A stretch of 38,223 bases of DNA from CBDUBH01 sp965365345 (GCA_965365345.1 CBDUBH010000025.1:1-38223); one strand, 5' to 3'; counted from the stretch's first letter, positions 17,922 to 28,220 are shown. Program-made: numbers and translations. Notes: generated by a model from the letters alone, not told the origin.

Positions 17922-19847
17922 TTGATTTCAAATATAACAACCTTCGGAAACATTCAAAACTTGATTACAAAAAAACATATTCTAATATTATTTTTTTTAC
18001 TCGGCTCTCTCGTTTATGCCGAAAATATTGACGTTCCTAAAACTGTTTTAAAAGGAATTCCGTTCAATGTTAAAATAGAAAATCTTCCCGATTCGGTAAA
18101 TTCAGTTTTATTTCAATATCAAAATGAAAATTTAGAAAAACGATTTTCTTTCAACATAAAAAATAATTCGGTTGATACAACTCTTATTTTAAGCTCTTCC
18201 GGTACAATAAAAATATTTTTTAATAATGAATTTAAACAAACAAACGAAATTAGAACACTTCCCGGATGGCTTAGTATTGTTCCGCCGCTGCTTGCAATTT
18301 TGCTCGCACTTATTTTGCGGCAGGTGATTGTTTCACTGATTGCGGGAATCTATATCGGTTCGGTTTTTATCTTTGATTACAATCCATTGATCGGCCTTTT
18401 CCGGGTTGTTGATCATTACGTAATTACTGCTCTAATTGATCCATCACATGTTTCAATAATTGTTTTCAGTATGATGATCGGCGGTGTTGTAGGAGTTGTT
18501 TCGGCAACTGGCGGAATGACAGGGCTTGCAAATTTTGTAATAAGATTTGCGCGAAGTTCCCGCTCAGGAATGATCTCCGGATGGTTGCTCGGAATTTTTA
18601 TTTTTTTTGATGATTACGCAAATACGCTGATAGTCGGAAAATTGATGCGCCCTATTACAGATCGATTAAGAGTCTCGCGTCAAAAATTAGCTTACATAGT
18701 CGATTCCACTTCAGCGCCGATTGCAAGCATATTTATTATTAGTACATGGATTGGATATGAAGTCGGATTGATCCATGACGGATTAAAAATCATCGGCTCT
18801 GATTTTAATGCTTATGAAGTTTTTCTTCAAACTATTCCTTTCAGGTTTTACCCGATTGCAGCAATTTTCTTTGTGTTTTTAACTTCATATATGCAACGTG
18901 ATTTTGGGCCAATGTATAAAGCGGAAAAAGCAGTCAGGGATGAGGGAATAAACGCAGATGAAAACAGCACTGTTACTCAAGATCTGTTGGAAGGATCTTT
19001 TACAATTCGCGATATAGAAAATCCTAAATGGTACAACGGCGCAATTCCGATATTTATTATTCTGATCGGAACATTTACGGGATTGATCTACACCGGTTAC
19101 GAAAATTTAATTGCTGCAGGTGAAACTGATTTTTCTTTTAGAAATTTGATATCAAATTCCGATTCGAGTAAATCGCTTTTGTGGGCTAGTTTTATTGCGG
19201 GAATTATTGCAGTTCTTATGACGGTCGCACAAAAAATTATCAGTTTAAAAGATGCTGTTGACGCATGGTTCAAAGGAATGCGTTCAATGCTGCTTGCAAT
19301 GCTGATCCTAACTTTAGCTTGGTCATTAGGAGCTGTAACTCAAGAACTTAGGACAGCGGATTATTTGATCAGTCTTTTAAATGATGTAATTGATCCTAAG
19401 TTTTTACCTGTGTTAGTATTTATAATTTGTGCGATAACGAGTTTTGCCACCGGAACAAGTTGGGGAATTATGGCAATCGTTATGCCGCTTGCGGTTCCAC
19501 TTGCGCACAGTATTTCAATATCATCAAATCTGCCGCCTGCTGAATCACAAATTATTTTATTCGGTGTAATTAGTTCGGTACTTGCTGGATCTGTATTTGG
19601 CGATCATTGCTCTCCGATTTCCGATACTACAATTATGAGTTCAATGGCTTCTTCATGCGATCATATTGAACACGTTCGTACGCAAATTCCTTATTCAATT
19701 TTAATTGCTTCGGTAACTATGATATTTGGTGATATATTAACTGCGTACGGAGTTTCGCCTTATATTGCAATACTAATAATTTTCGGATTATTGACCGCTG
19801 CACTATTATTAATTGGAAAAAAATTGCCGAATTATAAATTAAGATAA
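17922..19847 (+). CDS. NhaC-family Na+/H+ antiporter with N-terminal exported domain
   Basis: A 641-residue polytopic inner-membrane protein. From about residue 110 it is a typical NhaC-type antiporter core (PGWLSIVPPLLAILLALI, IFFDDYANTLIVGKLMRP, STSAPIASIFIISTWIGYE, TSFATGTSWGIMAIVMPLA, SVFGDHCSPISDTTIMSS). Such proteins exchange Na+ for H+ or move organic ions. The first about 105 residues are unusual: a signal-peptide-like segment (KKHILILFFLLGSLVYAEN), then a beta-rich segment that may be an Ig-like periplasmic domain. There is no ATG. The frame opens with TTG at 17922, after a stop at 17904; a second TTG at 17961 would give a tidier signal peptide. Ion specificity is not established. 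Confidence 0.85.
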   Translation: MISNITTFGNIQNLITKKHILILFFLLGSLVYAENIDVPKTVLKGIPFNVKIENLPDSVNSVLFQYQNENLEKRFSFNIKNNSVDTTLILSSSGTIKIFFNNEFKQTNEIRTLPGWLSIVPPLLAILLALILRQVIVSLIAGIYIGSVFIFDYNPLIGLFRVVDHYVITALIDPSHVSIIVFSMMIGGVVGVVSATGGMTGLANFVIRFARSSRSGMISGWLLGIFIFFDDYANTLIVGKLMRPITDRLRVSRQKLAYIVDSTSAPIASIFIISTWIGYEVGLIHDGLKIIGSDFNAYEVFLQTIPFRFYPIAAIFFVFLTSYMQRDFGPMYKAEKAVRDEGINADENSTVTQDLLEGSFTIRDIENPKWYNGAIPIFIILIGTFTGLIYTGYENLIAAGETDFSFRNLISNSDSSKSLLWASFIAGIIAVLMTVAQKIISLKDAVDAWFKGMRSMLLAMLILTLAWSLGAVTQELRTADYLISLLNDVIDPKFLPVLVFIICAITSFATGTSWGIMAIVMPLAVPLAHSISISSNLPPAESQIILFGVISSVLAGSVFGDHCSPISDTTIMSSMASSCDHIEHVRTQIPYSILIASVTMIFGDILTAYGVSPYIAILIIFGLLTAALLLIGKKLPNYKLR

Positions 19848-19952
19848 TTAAAATATAGTGTTATTAAATAATGTAAAGATCTTTTGTAGAGACAGGATAT
19901 CTCTCGTCTATAAGAATTTGTATGAAATTAATTTCCATTACATCAAAAAATT

Positions 19953-21785
19953 TTAATCGTTTTCTTTTACAGAATTAAAATATTCAATTATTAATTCTGC
20001 TTTTTTGTTGCCTGCAATTTTTGCAAGATCTTCTTTTGATGCTGATTTTATTGCATGTAAACTTCCTAATTCAGTTAATAATTTATTTGCAATATTTTCT
20101 CCGATGCCTTTTATTTCAAGTAGTTCTGTTGTAAAAGTTCTTTTACTTCTTCTATCACGATGAAATGTAATTGCAAATCTGTGAGCTTCATCACGAATAT
20201 GCTGAAGCAATTTCAAACTTGATGAAGTTTTAGGAATATTTTGTGCATCCGGAATTCCCGGAAAAAAAACTTCTTCCAATCTTTTTGCAAGTCCGATAAT
20301 ATTATAATTGTTGAATCCCAATTCATTTAAAATTTCGACTGCACTTGAAAGTTGACCTTTACCGCCATCAACCATTATTAAATCAGGAAATTTTAAATTT
20401 TCTTCTTTAACTCTTGTGTATCTTCTTTGAATTACTTCCTGCATACTTGCAAAATCGTTCGGACCTTCAACCGAATTTATTATGAATTTTCTATATAAAC
20501 TTTTTTTCGGTTTGCCATCTTCAAAAACTACCATGCTGGCAACTGTATCAGTTCCTTGAAGATTTGAAATATCGAAACACTCAATTAATCTCGGTAAGAC
20601 AGGCAAGCGTAAATCTCTTTTCAATGCAGAAACCACGTAAGGTACATTTCCTTCTTTTTTCATTTTTTGAAGTTGAATTTCTTTCAATTGCAGATTAGCA
20701 TTCTGCTTGCACATATTTATAAGCGATTTCATTTCGCCGGCTCTTTGTGGAATAGTGAATTTAACTTTATCGTTAGCCAATGTTTTCATCCATTCGAGTA
20801 ATGTTTCATGATCAGAAGGTTCAACTTCCAATATTATTTCATTCGGAATTTCAATAAGTTCGTTGTAGTAAAATTTGATTGCCGCTGAATATATTTCCGG
20901 AAGTTCTTCATTGCCTTCAATGCTTAATTTCAATTGTTTTTTCCCTATAAGCTTTCCGCTGCGAACATTGAAAATTGAACATGCTACATCTTTGCCTTCA
21001 TTTGCAATGCTGATAATGTCGCGGTCAATATTATCAACTGTTACAATTTTTTGTTTTGATGAATAAACTTTCAGCTGTTCAATTTTATCGCGAAGTTCGG
21101 CTGCTTTTTCAAATTGAAATTTTTCGGAATAGCTGTGCATTCTTTCAGTCAATTCTTTTATCAGATCGTCAGTTTTTCCTTTTAAAACTTTAACCACCTG
21201 ATTTACCATATCACGATAAACAATTTGCGATATCAAACCTTCGCATGGACCATCACATTTTTTTATATGATATTCCAGGCAAGTTTTGATTTTCTTTTTA
21301 TCAATTACATCCTGATCAATAAAATAATTGCAATTCCGAATTCTGAAAATATCGTTTATTAATTTTAAAGAATTTCGCATTGATCTTACATCTGTATAAG
21401 GACCGAAATATTTCGATCCATCTCTCTGAACATTTCTTGTGGGAAAAATTCTTGGATAAGGTTCATTTGTTACAATTATGTATGGAAAGGATTTATCATC
21501 TTTTAAATTTATATTGTAGCGCGGAGTTAATTCTTTTATCAGATTATTTTCAAGCACAAGTGCTTCAACTTCGGAATCCGTTACGATCAATTCCATATCT
21601 TCAATTTTATTGACCAAAGCTTTTGTTTTTGCTGAATCCAAATTACTTTGAAAATACGAACGCACACGGTTACGAAGATTTTTTGCTTTGCCTACGTAAA
21701 TAACTTTTCCGGAATCGTTTTTAAATTGGTAAACTCCCGGATCACTCGGTAAATTATTTAATTTTGTTTCTAAATTTTGATTCAT
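19953..21785 (-). CDS. uvrC: Excinuclease ABC subunit C (UvrC)
   Basis: A 610-residue nucleotide excision repair nuclease that makes the two incisions around a lesion marked by UvrAB. The GIY-YIG domain is at about 12-90 (PGVYQFKNDSGKVIYVGKAK, NLRNRVRSYF). The UVR motif binding UvrB is near 205-240 (FQFEKAAELRDKIEQLK). The RNase H-like second nuclease half shows FDISNLQGTDTVASMVVF and DLIMVDGGKGQL. The C-terminal tandem helix-hairpin-helix is at about 555-605 (LLEIKGIGENIANKLLTELG). Full length for the family. Start at the ATG at 21785. It follows glgC on the same strand but is separated from it by a terminator. Confidence 0.96.
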   Translation of the reverse strand: MNQNLETKLNNLPSDPGVYQFKNDSGKVIYVGKAKNLRNRVRSYFQSNLDSAKTKALVNKIEDMELIVTDSEVEALVLENNLIKELTPRYNINLKDDKSFPYIIVTNEPYPRIFPTRNVQRDGSKYFGPYTDVRSMRNSLKLINDIFRIRNCNYFIDQDVIDKKKIKTCLEYHIKKCDGPCEGLISQIVYRDMVNQVVKVLKGKTDDLIKELTERMHSYSEKFQFEKAAELRDKIEQLKVYSSKQKIVTVDNIDRDIISIANEGKDVACSIFNVRSGKLIGKKQLKLSIEGNEELPEIYSAAIKFYYNELIEIPNEIILEVEPSDHETLLEWMKTLANDKVKFTIPQRAGEMKSLINMCKQNANLQLKEIQLQKMKKEGNVPYVVSALKRDLRLPVLPRLIECFDISNLQGTDTVASMVVFEDGKPKKSLYRKFIINSVEGPNDFASMQEVIQRRYTRVKEENLKFPDLIMVDGGKGQLSSAVEILNELGFNNYNIIGLAKRLEEVFFPGIPDAQNIPKTSSSLKLLQHIRDEAHRFAITFHRDRRSKRTFTTELLEIKGIGENIANKLLTELGSLHAIKSASKEDLAKIAGNKKAELIIEYFNSVKEND

Positions 21786-21807
21786 ATTTAAATTTTACTG
21801 AAATAAA

Positions 21808-21840
21808 AAATCCAATCAATTTTAACAACTGATTGGATTT
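21808..21840 (-). terminator. Terminator of glgC
   Basis: An 11-bp perfect stem (aaatccaatca / tgattggattt) with an 11-nt loop. A T-rich run follows on the minus strand, in the 89-bp gap between the glgC stop and the uvrC start. Confidence 0.85.
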
Positions 21841-21874
21841 AAAACAATATCATTATAAAAATAATTCAAAAAAA

Positions 21875-23113
21875 TTATTTAAGTACCGCATTTTTCGGAA
21901 TTACAACAATGCCGGTTTCAGTTACAGTAAATCTTTTTCTGTCTTCGTCAAGATCAAAACCTATTTCATATCCTTCGGGAATAAATACATTTTTATCAAT
22001 TATCGCACGGCGTATTCTTGCGTGCCTGCCGACTGTAACATTATTAAATATAATTGAATCGGTTATATAAGTGTATGAATTTACTTTTACATTAGGACCA
22101 ATAATTGAGCGCTCAACGAGTCCCCCCGAAACAATTGTACCATCGCAAACCAATGAATTCAAGGTCCTTCCAACTCTTTCTCCTTCATGTGAAAGTGTTT
22201 TAGCCGGTGGAAGTTGATGTTGCTTTGTGCGTAGAGGCCAATCAGTATCGTATAAATTAAATTCAGGACTTACAGTAATCAAATCCATGCTTGCGGCATA
22301 ATAACTATCCAAAGTCCCGATATCTCTCCAATAAGCTTCGTTCTTTTTATTCTCATCCAAAAATTGATAAGCGTAAATATCGTAACCTTGTTTAACCATA
22401 TAGGGGAGAACATGTCTTCCGAAATCAACGTTCTCAAGTTTTTTATCGTTCATTTCTTTAAATATTTCGACCAGCAATTTTGCATTAAAAATGTAGATGC
22501 CCATATTTACAAATGAAAAGCCGGGCTTATCCGGTATTTGGGGTGGATTTTTTACTTTTTCAACAAAGCCGGTAACTTTGTATTTCGGATCAATATTCAA
22601 AACTCCAAATCCGAAAGATTGATCACTCGGATAAACATAACTGGCAATTGTAACATCGGATTTTGTGTCAATATGATATTGCAGCATTTTCAAGTAATCC
22701 ATTTTATAAATATGATCGCCGGAAAGTAAAAGCACCCATTGACTTTTGTTGTTTTCGATAAGATTCAAATTTTGCTGAATTGCATTTGCAGTTCCCATGT
22801 ACCAATTACTGCTTATTTTCAATTGCGGGGGAATGGATTGAATGAATTCGCCTAATTCGGAATTGTAAATATTCCATGCTTCGTAAATATGTTGATTTAA
22901 TGAATCTGATTTATATTGAGTCAAAACATAAACTTTGCGTAATCCCGAGTTTAAACAATTAGACAATGTAAAATCGATAATTCTGTACTTGCCGCCAAAA
23001 GGCACTGAAGGTTTTGAACGGTGTTCGGTTAAAGGAGAAAGTCTTTCACCAACCCCCCCGGCAAGTATCATAGTTAAAGTGTCGCGTAGAATAACTGAAC
23101 CGGTAATTGCCAT
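21875..23113 (-). CDS. glgC: Glucose-1-phosphate adenylyltransferase (ADP-glucose pyrophosphorylase)
   Basis: A 412-residue enzyme that makes ADP-glucose from glucose-1-phosphate and ATP for glycogen synthesis. The nucleotidyltransferase start is clear: MILAGGVGERLSPLTEHRSK (15-34), then PSVPFGGKYRIIDFTLSNC. Further family blocks are GTANAIQQN, LLSGDHIYKMDY, FGFGVLNID and the sugar-binding FVEKV. The C-terminal third is a left-handed beta-helix with hexapeptide-like repeats (VERSIIGPNVKVNSYTYITDSIIFNNV). Length matches bacterial GlgC. Start at the ATG at 23113. It is divergent from the aminopeptidase gene and has its own terminator. No other glycogen genes are in the window. Confidence 0.95.
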   Translation of the reverse strand: MAITGSVILRDTLTMILAGGVGERLSPLTEHRSKPSVPFGGKYRIIDFTLSNCLNSGLRKVYVLTQYKSDSLNQHIYEAWNIYNSELGEFIQSIPPQLKISSNWYMGTANAIQQNLNLIENNKSQWVLLLSGDHIYKMDYLKMLQYHIDTKSDVTIASYVYPSDQSFGFGVLNIDPKYKVTGFVEKVKNPPQIPDKPGFSFVNMGIYIFNAKLLVEIFKEMNDKKLENVDFGRHVLPYMVKQGYDIYAYQFLDENKKNEAYWRDIGTLDSYYAASMDLITVSPEFNLYDTDWPLRTKQHQLPPAKTLSHEGERVGRTLNSLVCDGTIVSGGLVERSIIGPNVKVNSYTYITDSIIFNNVTVGRHARIRRAIIDKNVFIPEGYEIGFDLDEDRKRFTVTETGIVVIPKNAVLK

Positions 23114-23274
23114 TATTTCTCCATGTTTATATTAAAAATTTGATTATAACTTTTTACTTATCTCGGTTTTATTTAACTTTAAAGATTATTTTAATAATTA
23201 CAAATCATTTTGTAATTTAAAATTATTTGATAAATCTTCAACCTAAATTTTTTAATATAGTGAAATCAAAATAT

Positions 23275-24987
23275 ATGTTAAGGTTTGCAGTCATAATTTT
23301 CGTAAACTTAAGTTTATTTTTTTCATGGGGAATTTTTATAGGTCCGCTATTAAATGATTCCATCGTAAAACAAGCAGCCGGTGAAGTTCTTTATACAACA
23401 TTTTTCTCGAATGATCTACACGAAAATTACATTGATAAAAATCAATTTTCAATTGATGTTTTACATTACGATATAAATATAGAATTATTTCCTCAAAAAG
23501 AAAAAATAAGTTCCGAAGTTTCAGTTAAAGGGTTGATCAAAGATAAAGATCTGACTGAAATAGTTCTTAATTTTTATGATAATTTTGAGATTAATAAAGT
23601 TGAATTGAACGGCAAATCTGTTGAGTATGAAAATGAAAATTATCATCTTATAATTCCGGTTAACGGAAATTTAATAAATGAAATTTCAAATGATACTTTT
23701 ATTGTAAAGATTGCTTATGAAGGTAAGCCTGTATTAACAGGACTTTCATCTTTTTCTTTTGATAAATTCAAAAATAAGCCTGTTGTTTATTCATTGAACG
23801 AGCCGGTTTTTGCTTCAACTTGGTTTCCGTGTAATGATATGCCGGATGATAAAGCGCTTCTCGATATAAAAATTACAAGCGATTCGCAATTTGTTTCTAT
23901 CTCAAACGGAAATCTGATCTCGGAAAAATCAAACGGAAAAAAGAAAACCCATCACTGGCAAACCGTTCACCCGATTTCAACTTATTTGATCTGCCTTTAT
24001 TCAGGTGATTACATAAAATTTGAAGATGAATATACATCTATTTCAGGCAGTAAACTTCCTTTGACCTATTATGTTTTTCCCGAACATTTAGAAATGGCAA
24101 AAGTTGATTTTTCCGATCATCCTAGAATGCTTTCATTCTTCGAAAATACTTTTGGTGAATATCCTTTTATAAAAGAAAAGTATGGTGTTGCGGAAATGCT
24201 CTGGCAATTAGGCGCAATTGAACATCAGACCATTACCGGAATCGGTTCAAATTTTTTAAATGGCAGAAAATTCTTTAATGATTTTTACGTTCATGAACTT
24301 GCGCATCAATGGTTTGGAAATGCGGTAGGACCAAAAACTTGGAAAGATATCTGGCTCAATGAAGGATTTGCAACTTATTCAGAAGCATTATATGCTGAAC
24401 ATTCCGGCGGATTTGAAGCATATAAATCGGTAATGTCGCAGAAATTTCAGGATAATTTTGCCGGAACTCTTTACGATCCGGGCGATAATCTTTTCAGTTC
24501 AACCGTTTATGATAAAGGTGCCTGGGTTTTGCACATGTTAAGAAGGGAGATCGGTGATTCCGCATTTTTTGATTTGTTGAAAACATACTATCAAAATTTT
24601 AAATACGGAAATGCTTCGACAAAAGATTTGCACAAACTAGCAGAAAAAATATGCGGAAAAGATCTTAGATATTTTTTTGATCAATGGATTTATGGAACCG
24701 GACAAATTAAACTTGAGTATAAGTGGAAAGTTGAAAATGACGGAAATAATAATTTTAAATTGAAAATTAATTTGAAACAAAATCAGGAAGATAAAATTTT
24801 TAAATTTCCTTTAGATATTTCTGCTTTCGATCTTAATAAGAATGAAATTTTGAAAGAAACAATTTATATTGATAAAGCTGAAACAGATTTGGAATTTAAT
24901 GTTACAAATAAAATCAGTAAGATTGAATTGGATAAAAATGTTTGGCTGCTTGCAAATTTTTTCGATAAAAATAAAAGTGAAAATTAA
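23275..24987 (+). CDS. M1-family zinc aminopeptidase, membrane-anchored or exported
   Basis: A 570-residue protein from the ATG at 23275. A TTG at 23227 would add 16 residues ahead of the hydrophobic segment and is less likely. A hydrophobic stretch (LRFAVIIFVNLSLFFSWGIF) acts as signal peptide or anchor. The M1 fold follows, with a beta-sandwich N-terminal domain, a GAIEHQT block in place of GAMEN, and the zinc motif HELAH (H340, E341, H344) with E363 in WLNEGFATYSEA. VYDKGAWVLHML holds the likely catalytic Tyr. It should trim N-terminal residues from peptides in the periplasm. It is the first gene of a run with lpxH (24-bp gap) and the penicillin-binding protein gene. Confidence 0.9.
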   Translation: MLRFAVIIFVNLSLFFSWGIFIGPLLNDSIVKQAAGEVLYTTFFSNDLHENYIDKNQFSIDVLHYDINIELFPQKEKISSEVSVKGLIKDKDLTEIVLNFYDNFEINKVELNGKSVEYENENYHLIIPVNGNLINEISNDTFIVKIAYEGKPVLTGLSSFSFDKFKNKPVVYSLNEPVFASTWFPCNDMPDDKALLDIKITSDSQFVSISNGNLISEKSNGKKKTHHWQTVHPISTYLICLYSGDYIKFEDEYTSISGSKLPLTYYVFPEHLEMAKVDFSDHPRMLSFFENTFGEYPFIKEKYGVAEMLWQLGAIEHQTITGIGSNFLNGRKFFNDFYVHELAHQWFGNAVGPKTWKDIWLNEGFATYSEALYAEHSGGFEAYKSVMSQKFQDNFAGTLYDPGDNLFSSTVYDKGAWVLHMLRREIGDSAFFDLLKTYYQNFKYGNASTKDLHKLAEKICGKDLRYFFDQWIYGTGQIKLEYKWKVENDGNNNFKLKINLKQNQEDKIFKFPLDISAFDLNKNEILKETIYIDKAETDLEFNVTNKISKIELDKNVWLLANFFDKNKSEN

Positions 24988-25011
24988 TATTTTAATTACG
25001 GCGGCATAATT

Positions 25012-25737
25012 TTGAAGGAAAGCTATTTTTTTATATCGGATGTTCATCTTGGTTTGCAATCAAAAGAAATTGAAAAACAAAAAGAAAGAAAACTTGTTGA
25101 ACTGCTTTTATCAATTAAAGATGAAGCAAAAGAATTATTTATTTTAGGCGATCTTTTTGATTATTGGTTTGAGTATAAAAGAGTTTACCAAAAAGGATTT
25201 TTCAGGACTTTGACCGCATTGCAGGATCTTTCTGAAAACGAAACAAAAATTCATTACATAATCGGTAATCACGATTTTGCGCACAAAGATTTTTTTGAAA
25301 AGGAAATCGGCGCAAAACTTTATCATGATGCTATTTCAATAAAATTGGAAAATAAAAATTTTTATCTGGCACACGGCGATGATCTTTTACCGGATGATAA
25401 AGGTTACAAATTTCTAAAGAAAATTTTGCGTAACAGAACTTTGCAAAAAATGTATTCGGCAATTCATCCTGATCTCGGAATTTCATTGGCAAGCGGAGTA
25501 AGCAAAACAAGCCGCGATCATACTTCAAAAAGAGATTTAAAAGAAGTTGATCTGCTTTTCGGATCGGCAAAAAAGATAATTGATGAAAATTACGATTATG
25601 TAATTTTGGGTCACTCGCACAAAAAAGCTTTTGAAAAATATAATGGCGGCTACTACATAAATTTAGGTTCGTGGTTAAGCGATCCTTGCTACGGTATATT
25701 CGCAAACGGAAATTTTAAAATTGTAGATTGGAAATAA
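25012..25737 (+). CDS. lpxH: UDP-2,3-diacylglucosamine diphosphatase (LpxH-type)
   Basis: A 241-residue calcineurin-like metallophosphoesterase of lipid A synthesis, which converts UDP-2,3-diacylglucosamine to lipid X at the inner membrane. Metal-binding motifs appear in order: FISDVHLG, GDLFDYWFEY, IIGNHDFAH, HGDDLLPDD and GHSHKKAF. Length matches LpxH. The start is TTG at 25012; no ATG lies upstream in frame near the DVHLG strand, so the non-ATG start is firm. It lies between the M1 peptidase and the PBP1A gene (1-bp gap), and coupling to cell-envelope synthesis makes sense. LpxH is favoured over LpxI or LpxG by this motif set. Confidence 0.88.
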   Translation: MKESYFFISDVHLGLQSKEIEKQKERKLVELLLSIKDEAKELFILGDLFDYWFEYKRVYQKGFFRTLTALQDLSENETKIHYIIGNHDFAHKDFFEKEIGAKLYHDAISIKLENKNFYLAHGDDLLPDDKGYKFLKKILRNRTLQKMYSAIHPDLGISLASGVSKTSRDHTSKRDLKEVDLLFGSAKKIIDENYDYVILGHSHKKAFEKYNGGYYINLGSWLSDPCYGIFANGNFKIVDWK

Positions 25738-25738
25738 A

Positions 25739-27952
25739 ATGGATCAAAAGAAAGATTCAAATGTAAAGAAAAATAAAAATAGAAATTTAAAATGGCTTTG
25801 GGGAGTTTTAGGAGCATTGATCATTTTGATCTTTATTTCCGGGGCTTATATTTTTTCAGGACTTCCTTCACTTGAAGAGTTGGAAAATCCGAAACCGATT
25901 CTCGCAAGTAAAGTTTACGGAATTGACGGCGAACTTATCGGTCAATTTTTTGTTGAAAATAGAATTGAAGTTCCTTTGGACAGTATTCCCGAACATCTGC
26001 AGGAAGCTTTAATTGCTACTGAAGACAGAAAATTTTACAGTCACTGGGGCGTTGATGTTGACCGTTTTTTCAAAGCTATGATAAAAAATGTTCTTTCTTT
26101 TTCAATGCGTGAAGGTGCAAGTACGATAACCCAGCAGTTGGCAAAAAATTTATACAGACTTAAAGAAAGTAACGAATCATCTTTGGGAACAATTGTTAGA
26201 AAGATACGTGAATGGATAACTGCAATTCAGATTGAAAAAACATACACCAAAGATGAAATTATGGAAATGTATCTCAACATTTCATATTTCGGTAAAGGCG
26301 CTTATGGAATTCAAACTGCATCGCGCGCATACTTCGGGAAAAATATTAATGAGCTTGATCTAAAAGAATCCGCAGTTTTAGTAGCTTTGCTGAAATCATC
26401 TGTTATTTACGATCCTACCAGAAGATATGATAACGCATTTCGCAGAAGAAATGTGGTTATGTACAATATGGTTGATGCAGGTTATCTGCCAAAAGAAAAA
26501 TATGATAATTTAAAAGATGATAAAATTGTTTTGGCAGGCGAAAAGATCCAATCAAATTATACAATCGCTCCGCATTTTATGGAGTATGTCCGTCAGCAGG
26601 TAAGTAAAATTGCAAAAAGATACGAATTTGATCTTTATAAAGACGGATTGAACATTTATACCACTCTTGATTCAAGAATGCAAAGAATCGCTAATCAGGC
26701 AGTAAAAGAACATATTGATGAATATCAAAAATTATTTGAAAAAAACTGGAATTGGGATAAACAAAAAACCGCTTTAAATGCAGTTCTTGATAAAGCAATT
26801 AAACGGGATACACGTTATGTAAGCGCAGGTTCTACTGAAGAAAAAAAACAAATTTACAATAAACTTAAAACCAGTAAAAATTTTGTTGATTCGGTAAAAA
26901 AAGTTGAATCAAGAATTCAGGTAGGATTTGTAGCTGTTGATCCTTCGAACGGACAAATTCGCGCTATGGTTGGCGGTTCCGATTATGATTTCCAATACGG
27001 TTTAAATCACGTAACGGGAATAAAAAGACAACCGGGATCTTCATTTAAACCGATAATTTACGCTGCCGCAATTGATAACGGAATGAATCCCTCAACCCCG
27101 CTTTTAAATCAACCGTTTGATTACAACGGATGGTCGCCGCAGAATAGTGATTTTAGCACCGGTGATTATACAACTTTGCGTGAAGGTTTGACGAATTCTC
27201 TTAATATTATTACAGCAAGATTGATAATTGAAAATCATGTAAGTCTGGATCAAATCGGAAATCTTGCAAAGAAAATGGGGATACATTCAAAACTTGATCT
27301 TCAGCCGTCAATTTCGCTTGGAACTTCCGAAGTTTCACCTTTGGAAATGGTTTCTGCTTATGCAACTTTGGCAAATAATGGGATTAACATTTCCCCGATT
27401 TCTATTTTGCGAATTGAAGATAAAAGCGGAATTACAATTGAAAAATTCTATTCGGAAAAAGTTACCGAAGCGCTTTCGCCGGAAACCGCGGCAATTGTAA
27501 CTGATATGATGCGCTCTGTAGTTGATTTTGGAACAGGAGCGGGAATTAGAAGATATTTTCACAGACCGGCAGCGGGAAAAACCGGAACAACACAGGATTT
27601 CAGTGACGCATGGTTTGTAGGTTTTACTCCACAAATTGCTGCAGGTGCCTGGGTTGGATTTGATGACAGGAGAGTGAGATTTACCGGATGGTACGGACAA
27701 GGAGCAAAAGCTGCCGGACCAATTTGGGGAAAATTTATGGCGGGCGTTTACGAAAAGTTAGAAATGCCTTTAAGATATTTTGATCTTCCTCAAGATATTC
27801 AAACAGTTGAATTTTGCGAAGAAACAATTCGCCGTGGAAATCCCAAAATCGCTAACAGTTATTGTCCGACTAAAATTTCAGATCTTGTGATAAAAGGAAA
27901 AGAACCTGCCGAATGTGATATCCACCAAGGAGGTTCAATTTGGCCGTTTTAG
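25739..27952 (+). CDS. Bifunctional penicillin-binding protein 1A (class A)
   Basis: A 737-residue class A PBP that polymerises lipid II and cross-links peptidoglycan outside the inner membrane. One TM anchor is at about 18-40 after a Lys-rich cytoplasmic tail. The GT51 transglycosylase (about 55-235) has catalytic E95 in IATEDRKFYSHWGVD and GASTITQQLAKNLY (126-139). The transpeptidase has nucleophile S434 and K437 (PGSSFKP), an SxN motif in TNSLNI, and KTG at 614-616 (AAGKTGTTQDFSDAW). All active-site motifs are intact. The ATG is 1 bp after the lpxH stop, so the two are probably translated together. The C-terminus has a Cys-containing tail (YCPTKISDL, AECDIHQGG). Confidence 0.95.
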   Translation: MDQKKDSNVKKNKNRNLKWLWGVLGALIILIFISGAYIFSGLPSLEELENPKPILASKVYGIDGELIGQFFVENRIEVPLDSIPEHLQEALIATEDRKFYSHWGVDVDRFFKAMIKNVLSFSMREGASTITQQLAKNLYRLKESNESSLGTIVRKIREWITAIQIEKTYTKDEIMEMYLNISYFGKGAYGIQTASRAYFGKNINELDLKESAVLVALLKSSVIYDPTRRYDNAFRRRNVVMYNMVDAGYLPKEKYDNLKDDKIVLAGEKIQSNYTIAPHFMEYVRQQVSKIAKRYEFDLYKDGLNIYTTLDSRMQRIANQAVKEHIDEYQKLFEKNWNWDKQKTALNAVLDKAIKRDTRYVSAGSTEEKKQIYNKLKTSKNFVDSVKKVESRIQVGFVAVDPSNGQIRAMVGGSDYDFQYGLNHVTGIKRQPGSSFKPIIYAAAIDNGMNPSTPLLNQPFDYNGWSPQNSDFSTGDYTTLREGLTNSLNIITARLIIENHVSLDQIGNLAKKMGIHSKLDLQPSISLGTSEVSPLEMVSAYATLANNGINISPISILRIEDKSGITIEKFYSEKVTEALSPETAAIVTDMMRSVVDFGTGAGIRRYFHRPAAGKTGTTQDFSDAWFVGFTPQIAAGAWVGFDDRRVRFTGWYGQGAKAAGPIWGKFMAGVYEKLEMPLRYFDLPQDIQTVEFCEETIRRGNPKIANSYCPTKISDLVIKGKEPAECDIHQGGSIWPF

Positions 27953-28144
27953 AATATTGAATTAATGCTACAAGCATCCACTTGAAAATTATTAATTTTA
28001 ATCCATCTATAGAGTGGATTCAACAATTCTGATTTAATTTATTTATATATAACTTTATGAATAAATTTAAATTATTTAATGCCGGTTTAACTATTTTCAG
28101 AGTTTAATAAGTCAATAGAATCTATCACATTTAAGTAAAGAATT

Positions 28145-28171
28145 TTATTTCTAATTTATATTTAGAAATAA
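28145..28171. other. AT-rich hairpin in the gap downstream of the membrane protein gene
   Basis: A perfect 10-bp inverted repeat (ttatttctaa / ttagaaataa) with a 7-nt loop in the 268-bp gap between convergent genes. It may help end transcription, but it has no strong T-run and no G/C pairs apart from one. The rest of the gap holds no gene I can see. Confidence 0.4.
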
Positions 28172-28220
28172 TAATAAATCAATCAAACCCTTTTTAAACT
28201 ATAGATCGGCATTAATTAAT

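Noticed and set aside
19848..19952. Weak hairpin (agaga / tctct) after the antiporter gene, considered as a terminator
   Set aside because: The stem is only 5 bp and no T-run follows.
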